Source of the DNA: Leuctra nigra
Lineage: Eukaryota; Arthropoda; Insecta; Plecoptera; Leuctridae
Reading direction: 5' to 3'
Assembly: GCA_934045905.1 (NCBI GenBank)
Contig: OW203773.1
Span: 22,679,246-22,743,245, forward strand
DNA length: 64,000 nucleotides
The translations under genes were made by a program, and so were the position numbers. A model generated the notes under the pieces. The model saw only the letters and a list, made by a program, of their open reading frames with translations. It did not search any database and was not told the origin of the DNA. Of this stretch, positions 1-11,690 are shown in pieces; positions within the stretch are counted from its first letter, which is position 1; each line of letters opens with the position of its first letter.

Positions 1-912
1 ACTAACGACAACGACGTTCCCACCAATTCGACTGGCAAACTCCAGAATGATTCTGTAAAAGAGACGTCAAAGTTTGTTTCATTGCACCCCCCGATGGACT
101 GCCACCTTGACGCGGTGGTGGGGCTCAAGGGGCCTACCCACTCGGGTTGGTCCCAACTAAGAGCAGTCCACTCATTGCACAGCGGGATTCGTGCATAAAA
201 TCATTTCACCATCATTTTCTTCTCTATTTGTTTTCTCTTTTTCATTTTTGAATGCTATTCCTGCTTGTGCAATGAGTTTTTGCACCCGGTCGAGTGGGTT
301 CCTTATGGTGACCGGAGTGTGGTTTTGGAAGCAGACAACACCTTTTCACTTCACCACAACACCCTCACCATCATTCTTGTCATATCTTGCTTAACTGTCT
401 CTTCTTTCCTCAATTCTTATTTTTCCTCCTTCAATTTTCGGTCAGCTTCCAAGACACACTAAAACGCCCACCCGCGTGTTTGCCGTGCGTGGAGACCCGT
501 AAGGGAGGAAAAGATGATCCTGGCGGTTGAGGCCCCATGGCATATAAAACCATCATGACCAATACACTGCTTTGGCTTCCGCTTCACCTGAAACGGGAGG
601 CTGGGGACTAATCCATCCCCAGCCAACCGGCTTGTTCGTTAGTATTAAAGCTGCAACATGGATGAGTATGTGGTATACATTGGCATGATGACACATACTG
701 GCCTCCCAGTCGGTATGCTGTCACTTGTGACTGGTGTAAAACTACACACTATATCAACTGGACAACCCTGGTATTTATATCCCAGTACATAAACTTTGTG
801 GCTCCGTGGTGGGTGGGGCTCCAGAAGATGAACACTATGGCCTAGTCTATGACGACTATATCCAAAATCCCCTCCTAAACATTAAATAAAGAAAAAACGA
901 ATTCCATCAAAA
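1..912 (+). other. Probable 5' UTR of retrotransposon copy 1
   Basis: This 0.9-kb stretch has no long reading frame and is less AT-rich than the ORFs that follow. It leads straight into ORF1 without a visible boundary, so I read it as the internal-promoter leader of the element. That is inference from position; a flanking host segment at the far left cannot be excluded. Confidence 0.45.
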
Positions 913-2146
913 ATGATGAACAAAACCCAAAAAAGAGACCAAGATCTATTTTTGAAAATATTATTACACTTCAGGACGCAGTTGGATATACTCCATCAAC
1001 GCCGAAGTTTTTGATTGTAACAAGAAATGAACCGGACAAAGATTTCAGCAAAGTCTCACCCTTTGCAATTACTAAAGCAATAGAAAATGTATCAAAAGAC
1101 ATCAAGAACATCAAAAAGCTACGTAATGGAACGCTGCTAGTAGAGACAGATAACGACCAACAGTCACAAAAATTATTAAAATGTTTTGAATTTGTAAATA
1201 TGTTTCCAGTCTTAGTATCGCCACACGCACAATTAAATAGTTCAAAAGGTGTTATTTTTTGTCATGACCTTATAAATAGTACTGTAACTGAAATAAAACA
1301 AGAGCTTTCCACACAGGGAGTAACTGATGTTTACCGCATAACAAAGCAGGAGATGTAAAACGGAGAGAAAGTCCAGATACCGACTCCGACATTAATTCTC
1401 ACATTTGAAAAGCATACTCCTCCATCTAAAGTTATTGCTGGATTTCATGTTCTAACTGTCAGACCATATATTCCCAATCCTATGAGATGTTATGTCTGTC
1501 AGCGTTTTGGCCATACAAAAACAAATTGTAAAGGTACCTCTACTTGCAGGAAATGCGCAATGCCTGTGCACGATCCTGAAGAATGTAAATCTGATGTTAA
1601 ATGTATAAATTGCAATGGTCCCCATGAAGCTTCCTCACGCAATTGTCCACGCTGGAAGGAAGAGAAGGGAATAATCGAAATTGGAATTAATGAGAAACTG
1701 CAGCCTCGGGATGCTAGATTCAGGTATAAAGAAATGCAGGTATTCAGGTATTTTGTTCAGGTGCAACAAAATTCCAATTTTCGTTTTCATCCGTTGCCGC
1801 AGCCAATATGAAAGTTCCTACAACATCAAGCTCAACATTAGAACAAGAAAACAAACAACTGAGAGAAACAATTGCAAAAATGAGTGAGACGCAACTAGCC
1901 ACACAAAAACAACTATCTGAATTAACAAACATAATTAAGGATCTAAAAAACGAAATTTCACAGTTAAAAGATAAATACATTCCTCATACATTTACTGTAC
2001 AAGAAATCACACCAACCTCCTCACTAACACATGAGGTTGTTGTCGTTGAAAATGCTAATGCAACATTGCCAGTCGTCCATGAACGATTGGACAGTAAAGT
2101 CGTCAATCTCTCCGGGGGCAAGAACACCCCGAAACCGAAACAAAGC

Positions 2147-2181
<35 letters not shown>

Positions 2182-2365
2182 CGATAAGAGGCACGTTAAA
2201 ATTGACCGAACGTTGATATTTAACAAAGCAAGAACCTCTAAATCCCAATCTGACCCGGGATCTCCTGATGATTCAGATGGAATGGAGGTTGACGAATGGG
2301 TGAAAGGAAAGAGTAAGAAGAAACCTTCCTTTCAGAAAGATAATTTTTTGAAAAATATTAGTTAG
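913..2365 (+). pseudogene. ORF1 (gag-like nucleic-acid-binding protein), broken
   Basis: ORF1 proteins of I-clade elements coat the RNA and act as chaperones. A likely start is the ATG at 913, but the frame changes near 940. A long frame then runs through 1011-1358, stops at TAA 1356-1358, and resumes in the same frame. At 1482-1660 it encodes consecutive zinc knuckles: CYVCQRFGHTKTNC, then CRKC...H....C and CINCNGPHEASSRNC. A further frameshift near 1700 moves the rest into another frame (to 2365), which encodes a coiled-coil-like Gln/Glu/Lys-rich segment and a run of about ten asparagines from an (AAC)n microsatellite at 2149-2182. One premature stop and two frameshifts make it a pseudogene. 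Confidence 0.75.
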
Positions 2366-2449
2366 AATACATTTTAAATACTTAAATTTACTTTCTGAGA
2401 CATTCTATTTGAAATATTTGTATTTTATATTTAAATTATATCTAAAATC

Positions 2450-5400
2450 ATGGCTTTAATCCAATGGAACTGCAATGGATTTTATGCACATATCGAAGAA
2501 TTGAAATGTTTAGTTTCAGAATTCAATCCATCTTGCCTTCTATTACAAGAAACCCGCTTTAAATCTACTGATAATGGAAATTTTAAAAACTTCAACCTTT
2601 TTCGCAAGGACGTAGGGAATGTGGCGAGGGGAGGTGTAGCCATTGCTATACGCGACGACCTATATTCTGAAGATTTGTCTATTCAGACACCACTTCAGGC
2701 AGTAGCAGTTAAAATAAATTCCCCCAACCCATTTCAATTTGTAATATATATTTAACACCTTCAGAAATTGTATTAGATTCAGACTTAATCGATCTTATTA
2801 ACCAGCTTCCTCGACCGTTTATTATTTTCGGAGATTTCAATGCTCATAACATTCTATGGGGTTGTGACAAAATTGATGGTAGAGGTCAGCTATTAGAAAG
2901 AATCTGCTTCAACCTTAACCTTGTTATCCTGAACAACGGTGATCCAACTCACTTTAGCACAGGGCATGGATCGTTTTCAGCTATTGATATGACAATATGC
3001 TCTCCATCTCTTTCCTTGAATTATGAATGGAGTGTCCATCCAGATTTATGTAGCAGTGATCATTTTCCTATCATTCTTAACCCCATTATACCTGTAATTA
3101 ACCAGCCAAAACATCAAAAGTGGAAGTTACAGCTTGCAGATTGGACTTGCTTCCAAGATAATATAAAATTTACTGAAACTAATTTTCCTGACATTCAAAG
3201 CCAAATAACATATATAACGGACGTTATAATCTCTTCTGCAAACCAGTCAATACCTTTAACATCTAGCAAACCCAGGCGAACATTGGTGCCCTGGTGGAAC
3301 GAAGAATGCAAGGAGGCCATAAGAAAACGTCGCAAAGCTTTAGAAATTTTTCAAAAATACCCTACTCAGACAAACCTATCATCCTTTCGGGAAATACGAG
3401 CTAAAGCTCGTTTCATTATAAAACAATCACGAAAGGCGTCTTGGCAAAAGTATGTGTCCTCAATCACCCATCGCACACCATCATCAAAGGTATGGGAAAA
3501 AGTTAAAAAGATAACGGGAAAATATTCTGGTACTGCTTCAATTTCGGGTATCATGAGCAATGGTGTACTTCAAACCTCAACAACTGATATTGCTAATGCG
3601 TTGGCTGAACATTTCTCTTATGTTTCAAGTTCTGGTCATTACTCGGAATCATTTCTACAAATAAAGCTTAGAGAAGAAGCTAAAACATTAAATTTTGGCA
3701 CAAATGAAAATAAAGATTATAACATTCCTTTTACTCTATGGGAAATGCAATCAGCCATTCAGGAATCTCGAGACGGTGCTCCAGGACCGGATTCCATTCA
3801 CAACAGAATGTTAAAGAGTTTACCAATAATATCACAAATATATATTATAAATGCTTTTAATCGTATGTGGATTGAAGACAAGTTTCCTAGCTCATGGCTT
3901 GAGTCCATCTTAATTGCAATCCCGAAACCTGGAAAAGATAAGAAATATGCCATTAATTATAGACCAATTTCACTTACAAGTTGTTTGTGTAAAGTTATGG
4001 AAAAAATGGTAAATAAAAGATTAATTTGGACCTGGAAAAAGAAAATCTTTTAGCTGATGGACAATCTGGTTTCCGACGCAACCGATCTACTATTGATAAT
4101 CTTGTAGAATTAGAATCACATATACAAAACTCCTTTATTACAAACCAACACCTTCTCTCTGTCTTTTTTGACCTTGAAAAAGCTTATGATACGACATGGA
4201 AATATGGAATTTTGAAAACATTGCGTGACTGGGGATTCCAGGGACACATGCCTAAATTCATTTCAAACTTTTTATCAAACAGAAAATTTCGAGTCCGTGT
4301 TGCTTCCACAGTGTCTGACACTTTAAATTTGGAGAATGGAGTACCCCAAGGATCGGTATTGAGCTGCACATTGTTTTTGATCGCAATCAACGGAATTTCA
4401 TCCTGTATTCCCCAAACAGTAAAATACTCTCTCTTCGTTGATGATTTGGCTATTTACTTTAACTCTCATAGACTTAGTATCGCTGAACGTCAAATCCAAC
4501 TGACTGTTAATCGTCTCGCTAGCTGGGCAGAAAGAAATGGTTTTAAGTTTTCTTCAACGAAAACTACATGTGTTGATTTTAACCGATTACGCGGAATCCA
4601 GCTATCTCCATCCATCATGTTAGCTGGATCAGAAATTAATGCAGCAGAGTCGATTAAATTCTTAGGGCTGACTTTCGACAAGAAATTAAATTGGAAACTC
4701 CAAATTCAAAATTTAAAAATTAATTGTATGAAAAAACTAAATATCTTCAAAGTTTTATCCAATACTATGTGGGGAGCAGATAGAATCGTTATGCTCAGAC
4801 TGTACAGAGCCTTTATTCGATCTCGCCTTGATTATGGCAGTATTATTTATTCATCTGCTAGAGAATGCTACCTCAAAACTCTTAACACCGTACAAAATGC
4901 AGCTCTCAGGTTAGCAACAGGTGCCTTTAGGTCGAGCCCTGTTGTTAGCCTGTACAGTGATGCCGGAGAACAACCTTTAGAAATAAGACGAACATATTTG
5001 ATGGCCAACTATACATCTAAATTAAAGAGTACGCCCAACAACCCGGCCCATAGTGTTGTTTTTCAGCCGCCCTATAGCAATATATATACTAAAAGGATCA
5101 AAGCTACAAGGCCTCTAGGCATCAGAGCGCAAGAACTTCTTATTGATTTAAACATTGATTTACCGGATATCCTACCTATAGGATTTTCGGAGAAGGCTCC
5201 TTGGACAGTAACTGTGCCTACTTGCAATACACAGTTGGCTCAGTTTCCCAAGTCATCAACATCACAATATGTATATCAACAGCATTTAAATCATATGCGA
5301 ACTTTTTATAAAGAATATGAACTTATTTTTACAGATGGATCGAAAATGAATGATTCTGTTGGTTGCGCATTTATTTTGGGCAAAACTGGCGTTTGTTTTA

Positions 5401-6128
5401 AACTTTCCTCGCTTGTGAGTGTGTTTACCGCCGAGCTTTACGCTATTCTTAAATCTCTAAATTTTATTGAAAGTGACGGTAGACAAAATTTTTTAATTTG
5501 TTCAGATTCCCTTAGCTCGTTACAAGCCCTAAGAAGATTTTTCCCTGCTGATAACCTCACCCAACATATACAAGATATTCTTTTCAAACTTCATTCTAGA
5601 GGAACCGCGGTAACCTTTTGCTGGACGCCAGGTCACTGTGGCATAGTCGGCAACGAGAGAGCAGATGAAGCTGCAAAGAATGCATCGAGTAAAAGATTCA
5701 CGGACATAAATCAAATCACTACTTCAGACGCTAAAAACAAGTTTAAAGAAAAACTAATGCAAAAATGGCAAACATCTTGGACACAAACAACAGACAATAA
5801 ATTAAGAACAATTAAACCTACTATTCGGGTCTGGTCATCTTCTTCTCGCAGGTCGCGCAGGGAAGAGGTTGTCATTGCCAGGCTACGAATTGGTCATAGT
5901 CGACTTACACACGGATTTTTGATGTGCCGTGAAAATCCACCTAGATGTGATGCATGTGATGCGCCATTGTCCATTCAGCATATATTATGCGAATGTGATA
6001 AATATAGTCAAAAGCGTAGGAGTCTGAATATGTCAGTGGATATCGAAGAGATTCTTGATGACAACTCCAATAACATCGATAAGGTAATCAGATTTTTAAA
6101 GGAAACTAATCTATATGACGAAATTTAG
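2450..6128 (+). pseudogene. ORF2: AP endonuclease - reverse transcriptase - RNase H polyprotein, broken
   Basis: The endonuclease starts at 2450 (IQWNCNG, LLLQET, then GDFNAHN and SSDHFPI after a frameshift near 2750). The frame runs to 4053, including the RT N-terminal part (DGAPGPDSI, ILIAIPKPGK, NYRPISL), and shifts again near 4026. The remaining 700-codon frame (4026-6128) holds the RT palm: FDLEKAYDT at residues 48-56, PQGSVLS about 107-113, and the catalytic FVDD at 137-140. The RNase H follows, with TDGS at 436-439, FTAELYA, SDSLSSL and TPGHCGIVGNERAD. It ends in a Cys/His segment (CRENPPRCDACD...H.LCEC). The two frameshifts disable this copy; the catalytic residues themselves are present. 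Confidence 0.85.
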
Positions 6129-6220
6129 AAGAAAAAATTAAAATTATGATATTAAAAGTTAACATGTAAAATATAAATTAAAATATTTGAATTTAAATTT
6201 TTGAAAAAATAAATTGAAAA

Positions 6221-8233
6221 ATGGCGCTAATAACCAAGTCGTTAAACGCCAAAAAAAAAAAAAAATCTTTCTTTTTTGACCTTGAAAAAGCTTATGATAC
6301 GACATGGAAATATGGAATTTTGAAAACATTGCGTGACTGGGGATTCCAGGGACACATGCCTAAATTCATTTCTAACTTTTTATCAAACAGAAAATTTCGA
6401 GTCCGTGTTGCTTCCACAGTGTCTGACACTTTAAATTTGGAGAATGGAGTACCCCAAGGATCGGTATTGAGCTGCACATTGTTTTTGATCGCAATCAACG
6501 GAATTTCATCCTGTATTCCCCAAACAGTAAAATACTCTCTCTTCGTCGATGATTTGGCTATTTACTTTAACTCTCATAGACTTAGTATCGCTGAACGTCA
6601 AATCCAACTGACTGTTAATCGTCTCGCTAGCTGGGCAGAAAGAAATGGTTTTAAGTTTTCTTCAACGAAAACTACATGTGTTGATTTTAACCGATTACGT
6701 GGAATCCAGCCATCTCCAACCATCAAGTTAGCTGGGTCAGAAATTAATGCAGCAGAGTCGATTAAATTCTTAGGGCTGACTTTCGACAAGAAATTAAATT
6801 GGAAACTCCAAATTCAAAATTTAAAAATTAATTGTATGAAAAAGCTAAATATCTTTAAAGTTTTATCCAATACTATGTGGGGAGCAGATCGAGTCGTCAT
6901 GCTCAGACTGTACAGAGCCTTTATTCGATCTCGCCTTGATTACGGCAGTATTGTTTATTCATCTGCTAGAGAATGCTACCTAAAAACTCTTAACACCGTA
7001 CAAAATGCAGCTCTCAGGTTAGCAACAGGTGCCTTTAGGTCGAGCCCTGTTGTTAGCCTGTACAGTGATGCCGGAGAACAACCTTTAGAAATAAGACGAA
7101 CATATTTGATGGCCAACTATACATCTAAATTAAAGAGTACGCCCAACAACCCGGCCCATAGTGTTGTTTTTCAGCCGCCCTATAGCAATATATATACTAA
7201 AAGGATCAAAGCTACAAGGCCTCTAGGCATCAGAGCGCAAGAACTTCTTATTGATTTAAACATTGATTTACCGGATATCCTACCTATAGGATTTTCGGAG
7301 AAGGCTCCTTGGACAGTAACTGTGCCTACTTGCAATACACAGTTGGCTCAGTTTCCCAAGTCATCAACATCACAATATGTATATCAACAGCATTTTAATC
7401 ATATGCGAACTTTTTATAAAGAATATGAACTAATTTTTACAGAAGGATCAAAGATGAATGATTCTGTTGGTTGCGCATTTATTTTGGGCAAAACTGGCGT
7501 TTGTTTTAAACTTTCCTCGCTTGCGAGTGTGTTTACCGCCGAGCTTTACGCTATTCTTAAATCTCTAATTTTTATTGAAAGTGACGGTAGACAAAATTTT
7601 TTAATTTGTTCAGATTCCCTTAGCTCGTTACAAGCCCTAAGAAGATTTTTCCCTGCGGATAACCTCACCCAACATATACAAGATATTCTTTTCAAACTTC
7701 ATTCTAGAGGAACCGCGGTAACCTTTTGCTGGACGCCAGGACACTGTGGCATAGTCGGCAACGAGAGAGCAGATGAAGCTGCAAAGAATGCATCGAGTAA
7801 AAGATTCACGGACATAAATCAAATCACTACTTCAGACGCTAAAAACATGTTTAAAGAAAAACTAATGCAAAAATGGCAAACATCTTGGACACAAACAACA
7901 GACAATAAATTAAGAACAATTAAACCTACCATTCGGGTCTGGTCATCTTCTCGCAGGTCGCGCAGGGAAGAGGTTGTCATTGCCAGGCTACGAATTGGTC
8001 ATAGTCGACTTACACACGGATTTTTGATGTGCCGTGAAAATCCACCTAGATGTGATGCATGTGATGCGCCATTGTCCATTCAGCATATATTATGCGAATG
8101 TGATAAATATAGTCAAAAGCGTAGGAGTCTGAATATGTCAGTGGATATCGAAGAGATTCTTGATGACAACTCCAATAACATCGATAAGGTAATCAGATTT
8201 TTAAAGGAAACTAATCTATATGACGAAATTTAG
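6221..8233 (+). CDS. Fused RT palm-RNase H frame spanning the copy 1/copy 2 junction
   Basis: A 670-codon uninterrupted frame starts with ATG 6221 inside copy 1's 3' terminal hairpin. It reads the poly(A) run as lysines (residues about 11-15) and enters copy 2 in frame at SFFFDLEKAYDTT. It then contains PQGSVLS, FVDD, the RT thumb, RNase H and the C-terminal Cys-rich segment. The endonuclease and RT fingers are missing, so it cannot transpose autonomously. In the RNase H the first catalytic aspartate reads Glu (TEGS, about residue 408) where copy 1 has TDGS. Whether it is transcribed is unknown; the frame most likely survives because the copy is young. Confidence 0.6.
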   Translation: MALITKSLNAKKKKKSFFFDLEKAYDTTWKYGILKTLRDWGFQGHMPKFISNFLSNRKFRVRVASTVSDTLNLENGVPQGSVLSCTLFLIAINGISSCIPQTVKYSLFVDDLAIYFNSHRLSIAERQIQLTVNRLASWAERNGFKFSSTKTTCVDFNRLRGIQPSPTIKLAGSEINAAESIKFLGLTFDKKLNWKLQIQNLKINCMKKLNIFKVLSNTMWGADRVVMLRLYRAFIRSRLDYGSIVYSSARECYLKTLNTVQNAALRLATGAFRSSPVVSLYSDAGEQPLEIRRTYLMANYTSKLKSTPNNPAHSVVFQPPYSNIYTKRIKATRPLGIRAQELLIDLNIDLPDILPIGFSEKAPWTVTVPTCNTQLAQFPKSSTSQYVYQQHFNHMRTFYKEYELIFTEGSKMNDSVGCAFILGKTGVCFKLSSLASVFTAELYAILKSLIFIESDGRQNFLICSDSLSSLQALRRFFPADNLTQHIQDILFKLHSRGTAVTFCWTPGHCGIVGNERADEAAKNASSKRFTDINQITTSDAKNMFKEKLMQKWQTSWTQTTDNKLRTIKPTIRVWSSSRRSRREEVVIARLRIGHSRLTHGFLMCRENPPRCDACDAPLSIQHILCECDKYSQKRRSLNMSVDIEEILDDNSNNIDKVIRFLKETNLYDEI

Positions 8234-8394
8234 AAGAAAAAATTAAAATTATGATATTAAAAGTTAACATGTAAAATATAAATATAAATATTTGAATTGA
8301 AATTTTTGAAAAAATAAATTGAAAAAATGGCGCTAATAACCAAGTCGTTAAACGCAAAAAAAAAAAAAAAATAAAAAAAAAAAAAAAAAAAAAA
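6266..8394 (+). mobile_element. I-clade-like retrotransposon, copy 2 (5'-truncated)
   Basis: The sequence matches copy 1 from about 4159 to its 3' end with only scattered substitutions and one 3-nt deletion in a serine run. It begins immediately after copy 1's A run and ends in its own 3' hairpin (about 8327-8355) and an A-rich tail to 8394. Truncation at the RT palm is typical of incomplete target-primed reverse transcription. A head-to-tail position inside a poly(A) tail could equally come from unequal crossover between full copies. High identity suggests both are young. Confidence 0.85.
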
Positions 8395-9068
8395 TTGATT
8401 GGAGTGGTGCCGAAATTAATTTTTTCATAATTATCGATTGTTTACATCTTTCTAAATATAACCTGACGTGCCTTCAATTTTTTTGGTAGCCATCTTGGAA
8501 AATATGGCGGAAAACGAGCGGAAAACGAAAATTTTACAAATTATTTAATTGTTGGTAGAGGAAAGATTGAAAAATTATGAAATAATTCACTAAAACTAAC
8601 TCAAATATAGTGACTTAAAAAAAATATGCCGTAATTTTTTTCTTACAAAATTTAAAATTTAAAATTTTTGTTTGTTAAAAAAAATATTTTTTTTAAAACG
8701 CATGTGGTTCAAAATGAAATTGTTTACAAATTTTAATTCGACATATTTTTGTCTAAGTCCACGCGTTTCATAATAAATTGAGAGCAAAAAACACAGAAAC
8801 GTGATTGGTCAATTCCAACAATGAAAAAAAAAATTCGTTCACGGCGTATTTTTTTTCAAGTCCCCATATTTGAGTTTGTTTTAGTGAATTATTTCATAAT
8901 TTTTCAACGTTTCCTCTACCAACAATTAAATATTTTTAAAATTTTTGTTTTTCGCCATATTTTCCAAGATGGCCACCAAAAAAATTGAAGGCACGTCAGG
9001 TAATTTTAAGAATGATGTAAACAATCGATTATATTGAAAAAATCAATTTCGGCACTCCAATCGAGCGG
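8394..9068. mobile_element. Foldback MITE with ~240-bp inverted arms
   Basis: The left arm (8395-8632) and right arm (8825-9068) are inverted copies of each other. Shared landmarks are GTGCCTTCAATTTTTTTGG, the CCATCTTGGAAAATATGGCG block, and TTCACTAAAACTAACTCAAATA. About 190 bp of AT-rich spacer separates them. The outermost bases (CGCTCGATTGGAG) are intact on the right, while the left end is cut by copy 2's A tail. No ORF. A second copy lies at 37611-38060. Confidence 0.8.
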
Positions 9069-9560
9069 AAAGCCTTTTTTCTACACTTGAACCTGCACTA
9101 TTGTGACGATAGCTGCTAGCACAATGTTAGTCCTGAACACACTCGGCTCGCAATGGAGCTCGAGTCTAAAAATAAACTTGCATGCGGGTTCGTTTTCGTT
9201 TTGAGAATCACGCGGTTTCAAACCGTAAAAGTGTCTTATTTAAAGTCCCGAAAATAAATACGAAAATGTTCGGCGTTTTAAAACCACTCGTGTTTTTGCA
9301 GCAGTAAAAGGTAAATTTACATAACCTCAAGTCCGATTTGGGTCTGGGCGACGAGAGCCCCACAACAATATGCGGTCCGGGGCCACGATATTGACCAAAC
9401 TACTGTGCTCGAAGGGCTTAATTGAATTTAAATAGAAATCAATGCATAAATAATTTTAATAGAGCTTTGTAGCTAAAGCTGTAGAAATGCAATAGAAATA
9501 GCATGGACAAATGAGTCAATGGTCATAGTAGTCCAGGAGTTTTAGGTTTTAACCTACAAA
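9069..9560. other. Gene-free stretch with a repeat-like GC-richer core
   Basis: No coding frame is convincing. The segment around 9330-9420 (GGGCGACGAGAGCCCCACAA and onward) is GC-richer than its surroundings and looks like part of an interspersed repeat, but I cannot assign a family. A short frame starting at ATG 9267 stops after 13 codons. Confidence 0.3.
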
Positions 9561-10170
9561 TAAATAAAGTAAATCTGAAAATTGGCAAATATGTCCTATT
9601 TGATGTCCCGAATAACATATTTAAATTCCCCAACTTTCCTCTGCCGGCGTCATTGATTTTTTGGTGCAAGAAGGGCGGAAGTCACATAAATCACTAAAAT
9701 GCACACAATTTCCACAAATTTGCACGGATTTCGACCAGGTTGGTTTCAAAATGATCCTACAAACATGTTGAACCATGTTTAGTGGCATTAGTGCAGTAAG
9801 TAAAGTAATGTTGGCTGTGGGCGTGGCCTAAGGACCCTCAAAATGCAAATAAATTTTAAAATTGTTTTGTTCGTCCACTTTGGACCGATGAATAAATTCA
9901 AATAATTGGTACACACGTCCTACTACATGTCTGAAATAACATACTTAAATTCCCCTACTCTCCTCAGCCAGCATCATCGATATTTTATTGCAACAAGGGC
10001 GTAAGTCACATAAAATACTGAAACACATAGGTAACAAAAGGTAAACAAAGGAATAATGTAAATCTGAAAATTGGCAAATATGTCCTATTTGATGTCCCGA
10101 ATAACATACTTAAATTCCCCTACTCTCCTCTGCCGGCGCCATCGATTTTTTGATAGAGTCACTCTACTCT
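9560..10170 (+). repeat. Three degenerate tandem copies of a ~150-300 bp unit
   Basis: The phrase around AATTGGCAAATATGTCCTAT...CCCGAATAACATA...AAATTCCCC...CTCTGCCGGCG..ATCGATTTT occurs at about 9575-9660, 9900-9985 and 10065-10150. The following stretch (AAGGGCG-AAGTCACATAAA) is repeated after the first two. The middle copy is the most diverged. No ORF. Confidence 0.65.
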
Positions 10171-10188
10171 ATCGATGAGCCCCATCGA

Positions 10189-10551
10189 AATTGCAGTTAA
10201 GTTCGTAAATGGAGTTATTTTTCAGCCAAGGAATAAGGGTGGTAAAACGTCACTCTCAATTATGACGTCGATCTTGATCAGCTGAAAAGCTGTTATGAAA
10301 TGTCATTGTCTTTGCTCAGCTGTTTAATTTGATTAATAAAATGTAATTGCCTTCCCTGTAAATTTTCTTTCAGTTGATGTTATATATGAAGATAATGTAT
10401 ATTTAAATAATTGAAATGGAGTTAAGCAAAAGCGAAATAAGTGACCTAGAGGTGTGGAAGCATTTTACATTTTATTAAGTATGATAGCGGTCGACTGCAC
10501 TCGTTTCTCATTGGTTAATTTTTAACCCCATTTACGAACTTAACTGCAATT
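10189..10551. mobile_element. Small TIR element
   Basis: A perfect 24-bp inverted pair bounds it: 10189-10212 (AATTGCAGTTAAGTTCG...) and 10528-10551. The interior is AT-rich and non-coding. No target duplication is clear. Confidence 0.6.
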
Positions 10552-10744
10552 CAATTCTCGCCACCCGCGTAGTGCCCCTGGATCACGTGATTTGAATCTG
10601 GCTGGGATCTCATTATATTATATTCTATTGTTATTTGGCCAAGACTTAAACTCAAATTAAGTTAATTTTTGCATTTTTTAGAACGTGTTAATTGTGGACT
10701 TATGCAAGACAGAATATAAATCTTTAAATTTCCTCGTGATAGAG

Positions 10745-11110
10745 AAAGTTTTCGTGCCGAAATAAAAGGAAATAAGCGATATATAAAGGCAAGATATTAC
10801 TTGACTAAATCCCTAGGAAAATAGGATTAATTGCATTGTCACTCAGATTGCAGTGTCATTTGAAAGTTGTTCCAAGGTTTATTGAACGTGTAACTAATGC
10901 ATTATAGCTGGAGGAAATCGAAACTAAGAAAGTATACACTGACACATATGCAATTGCTGTTTAAATAAAACGTATATTTCCCTTGGCGAGATGTTTCAAT
11001 GTGGTCGGTACAGCGGTTTCCACATCAAAATTTTCACTCGTAAATGTATTTATCATGTTTGGATTTATATTTAAATCTCTGATTGCAACACATCAGGAAT
11101 CACATCAGGA
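10745..11110. repeat. Interspersed segment; intact counterpart of 22945-23093 plus 24362-24515
   Basis: The stretch from AAAGGAAATAAGCG through TTTAAATCTCTGATTG recurs at 22945-23093 and resumes at 24362. That other copy is split by a 1.27-kb insertion. Here the target ATCGA (10917-10921) is uninterrupted, so this copy is the empty site. No convincing ORF. Confidence 0.7.
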
Positions 11111-11690
11111 TCATGGTATCCTGTATTCTATTGTTGATAAATAAATAATAACATCAACTCTCATTACATTTTTATGCCGCAGGTATTGGCACTATTGCTT
11201 ACAATGCTTTTTCTCGCCGAAGCACTGATCTCCATGTACTTCCACTTCGTTGCGTGGATTGCGCATTGAATCCCTTGAGCATTAGTCCCAGTGAAGTCGA
11301 AAAAACTTAGAAAAATGTTCCTAAAATGTTCCTTTTCAAGGTCATCAATTTAAAACAGCCTATTACAGATCTAAATCATTTCTTAAATCACTTTGAATGA
11401 ACTAAATCATTACACTAGTCATTAGTTAACTAGTTAATTAACACGTTTTAGTTACATTAGTTATTATTTGTTACAAATCCACAAAATTATTACAGCGGCG
11501 ACTTAGAAAATGTTGACTTCACTCGCATAGCATCGATAAGCAATCCACGTGTTATATCAGTGCGCCGAAGTCGGTTTCATAAATCAGGAACACGGTCATA
11601 TTTACTACAAATACTGCTATTTGACTTTATAATAAGACTGTACACACAAAACCTGGCTCACAAATAATATAATCTAATGGTCGGTGACAG
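11111..11690. other. No gene seen
   Basis: AT-rich sequence with no usable reading frame and no recognised repeat beyond simple TTAGTTAACTAGTTAATTAA-like runs near 11420-11450. Confidence 0.4.

Larger units (their letters stand above)
1..6265 (+). mobile_element. I-clade-like non-LTR retrotransposon, copy 1 (near full length, broken)
   Basis: Order seen: an untranslated GC-richer leader, ORF1 with CCHC zinc knuckles, then ORF2 with an AP-type endonuclease, reverse transcriptase and RNase H, a short 3' UTR and a 15-nt poly(A) run (6251-6265). An RNase H domain after the RT, with a C-terminal Cys-rich segment, is characteristic of the I clade of the Jockey superfamily. The 3' end before the A run can form a short GGCG/CGCC stem (6222-6250). 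The 5' boundary is not visible and may lie left of the window. At least one nonsense codon and several frameshifts make this copy inactive. A 5'-truncated sister starts at the very next base, and a third 3' fragment sits at 55665-55960. Confidence 0.85.

Noticed and set aside
1984..2248. Minus-strand frames with polyleucine or polyvaline
   Set aside because: They are the complement of the (AAC)n microsatellite inside ORF1 of the retrotransposon.
4184..4390. Minus-strand frames inside ORF2 (also 4490-4681, 5529-5714 and equivalents in copy 2)
   Set aside because: Shadows of the reverse transcriptase/RNase H coding sequence.
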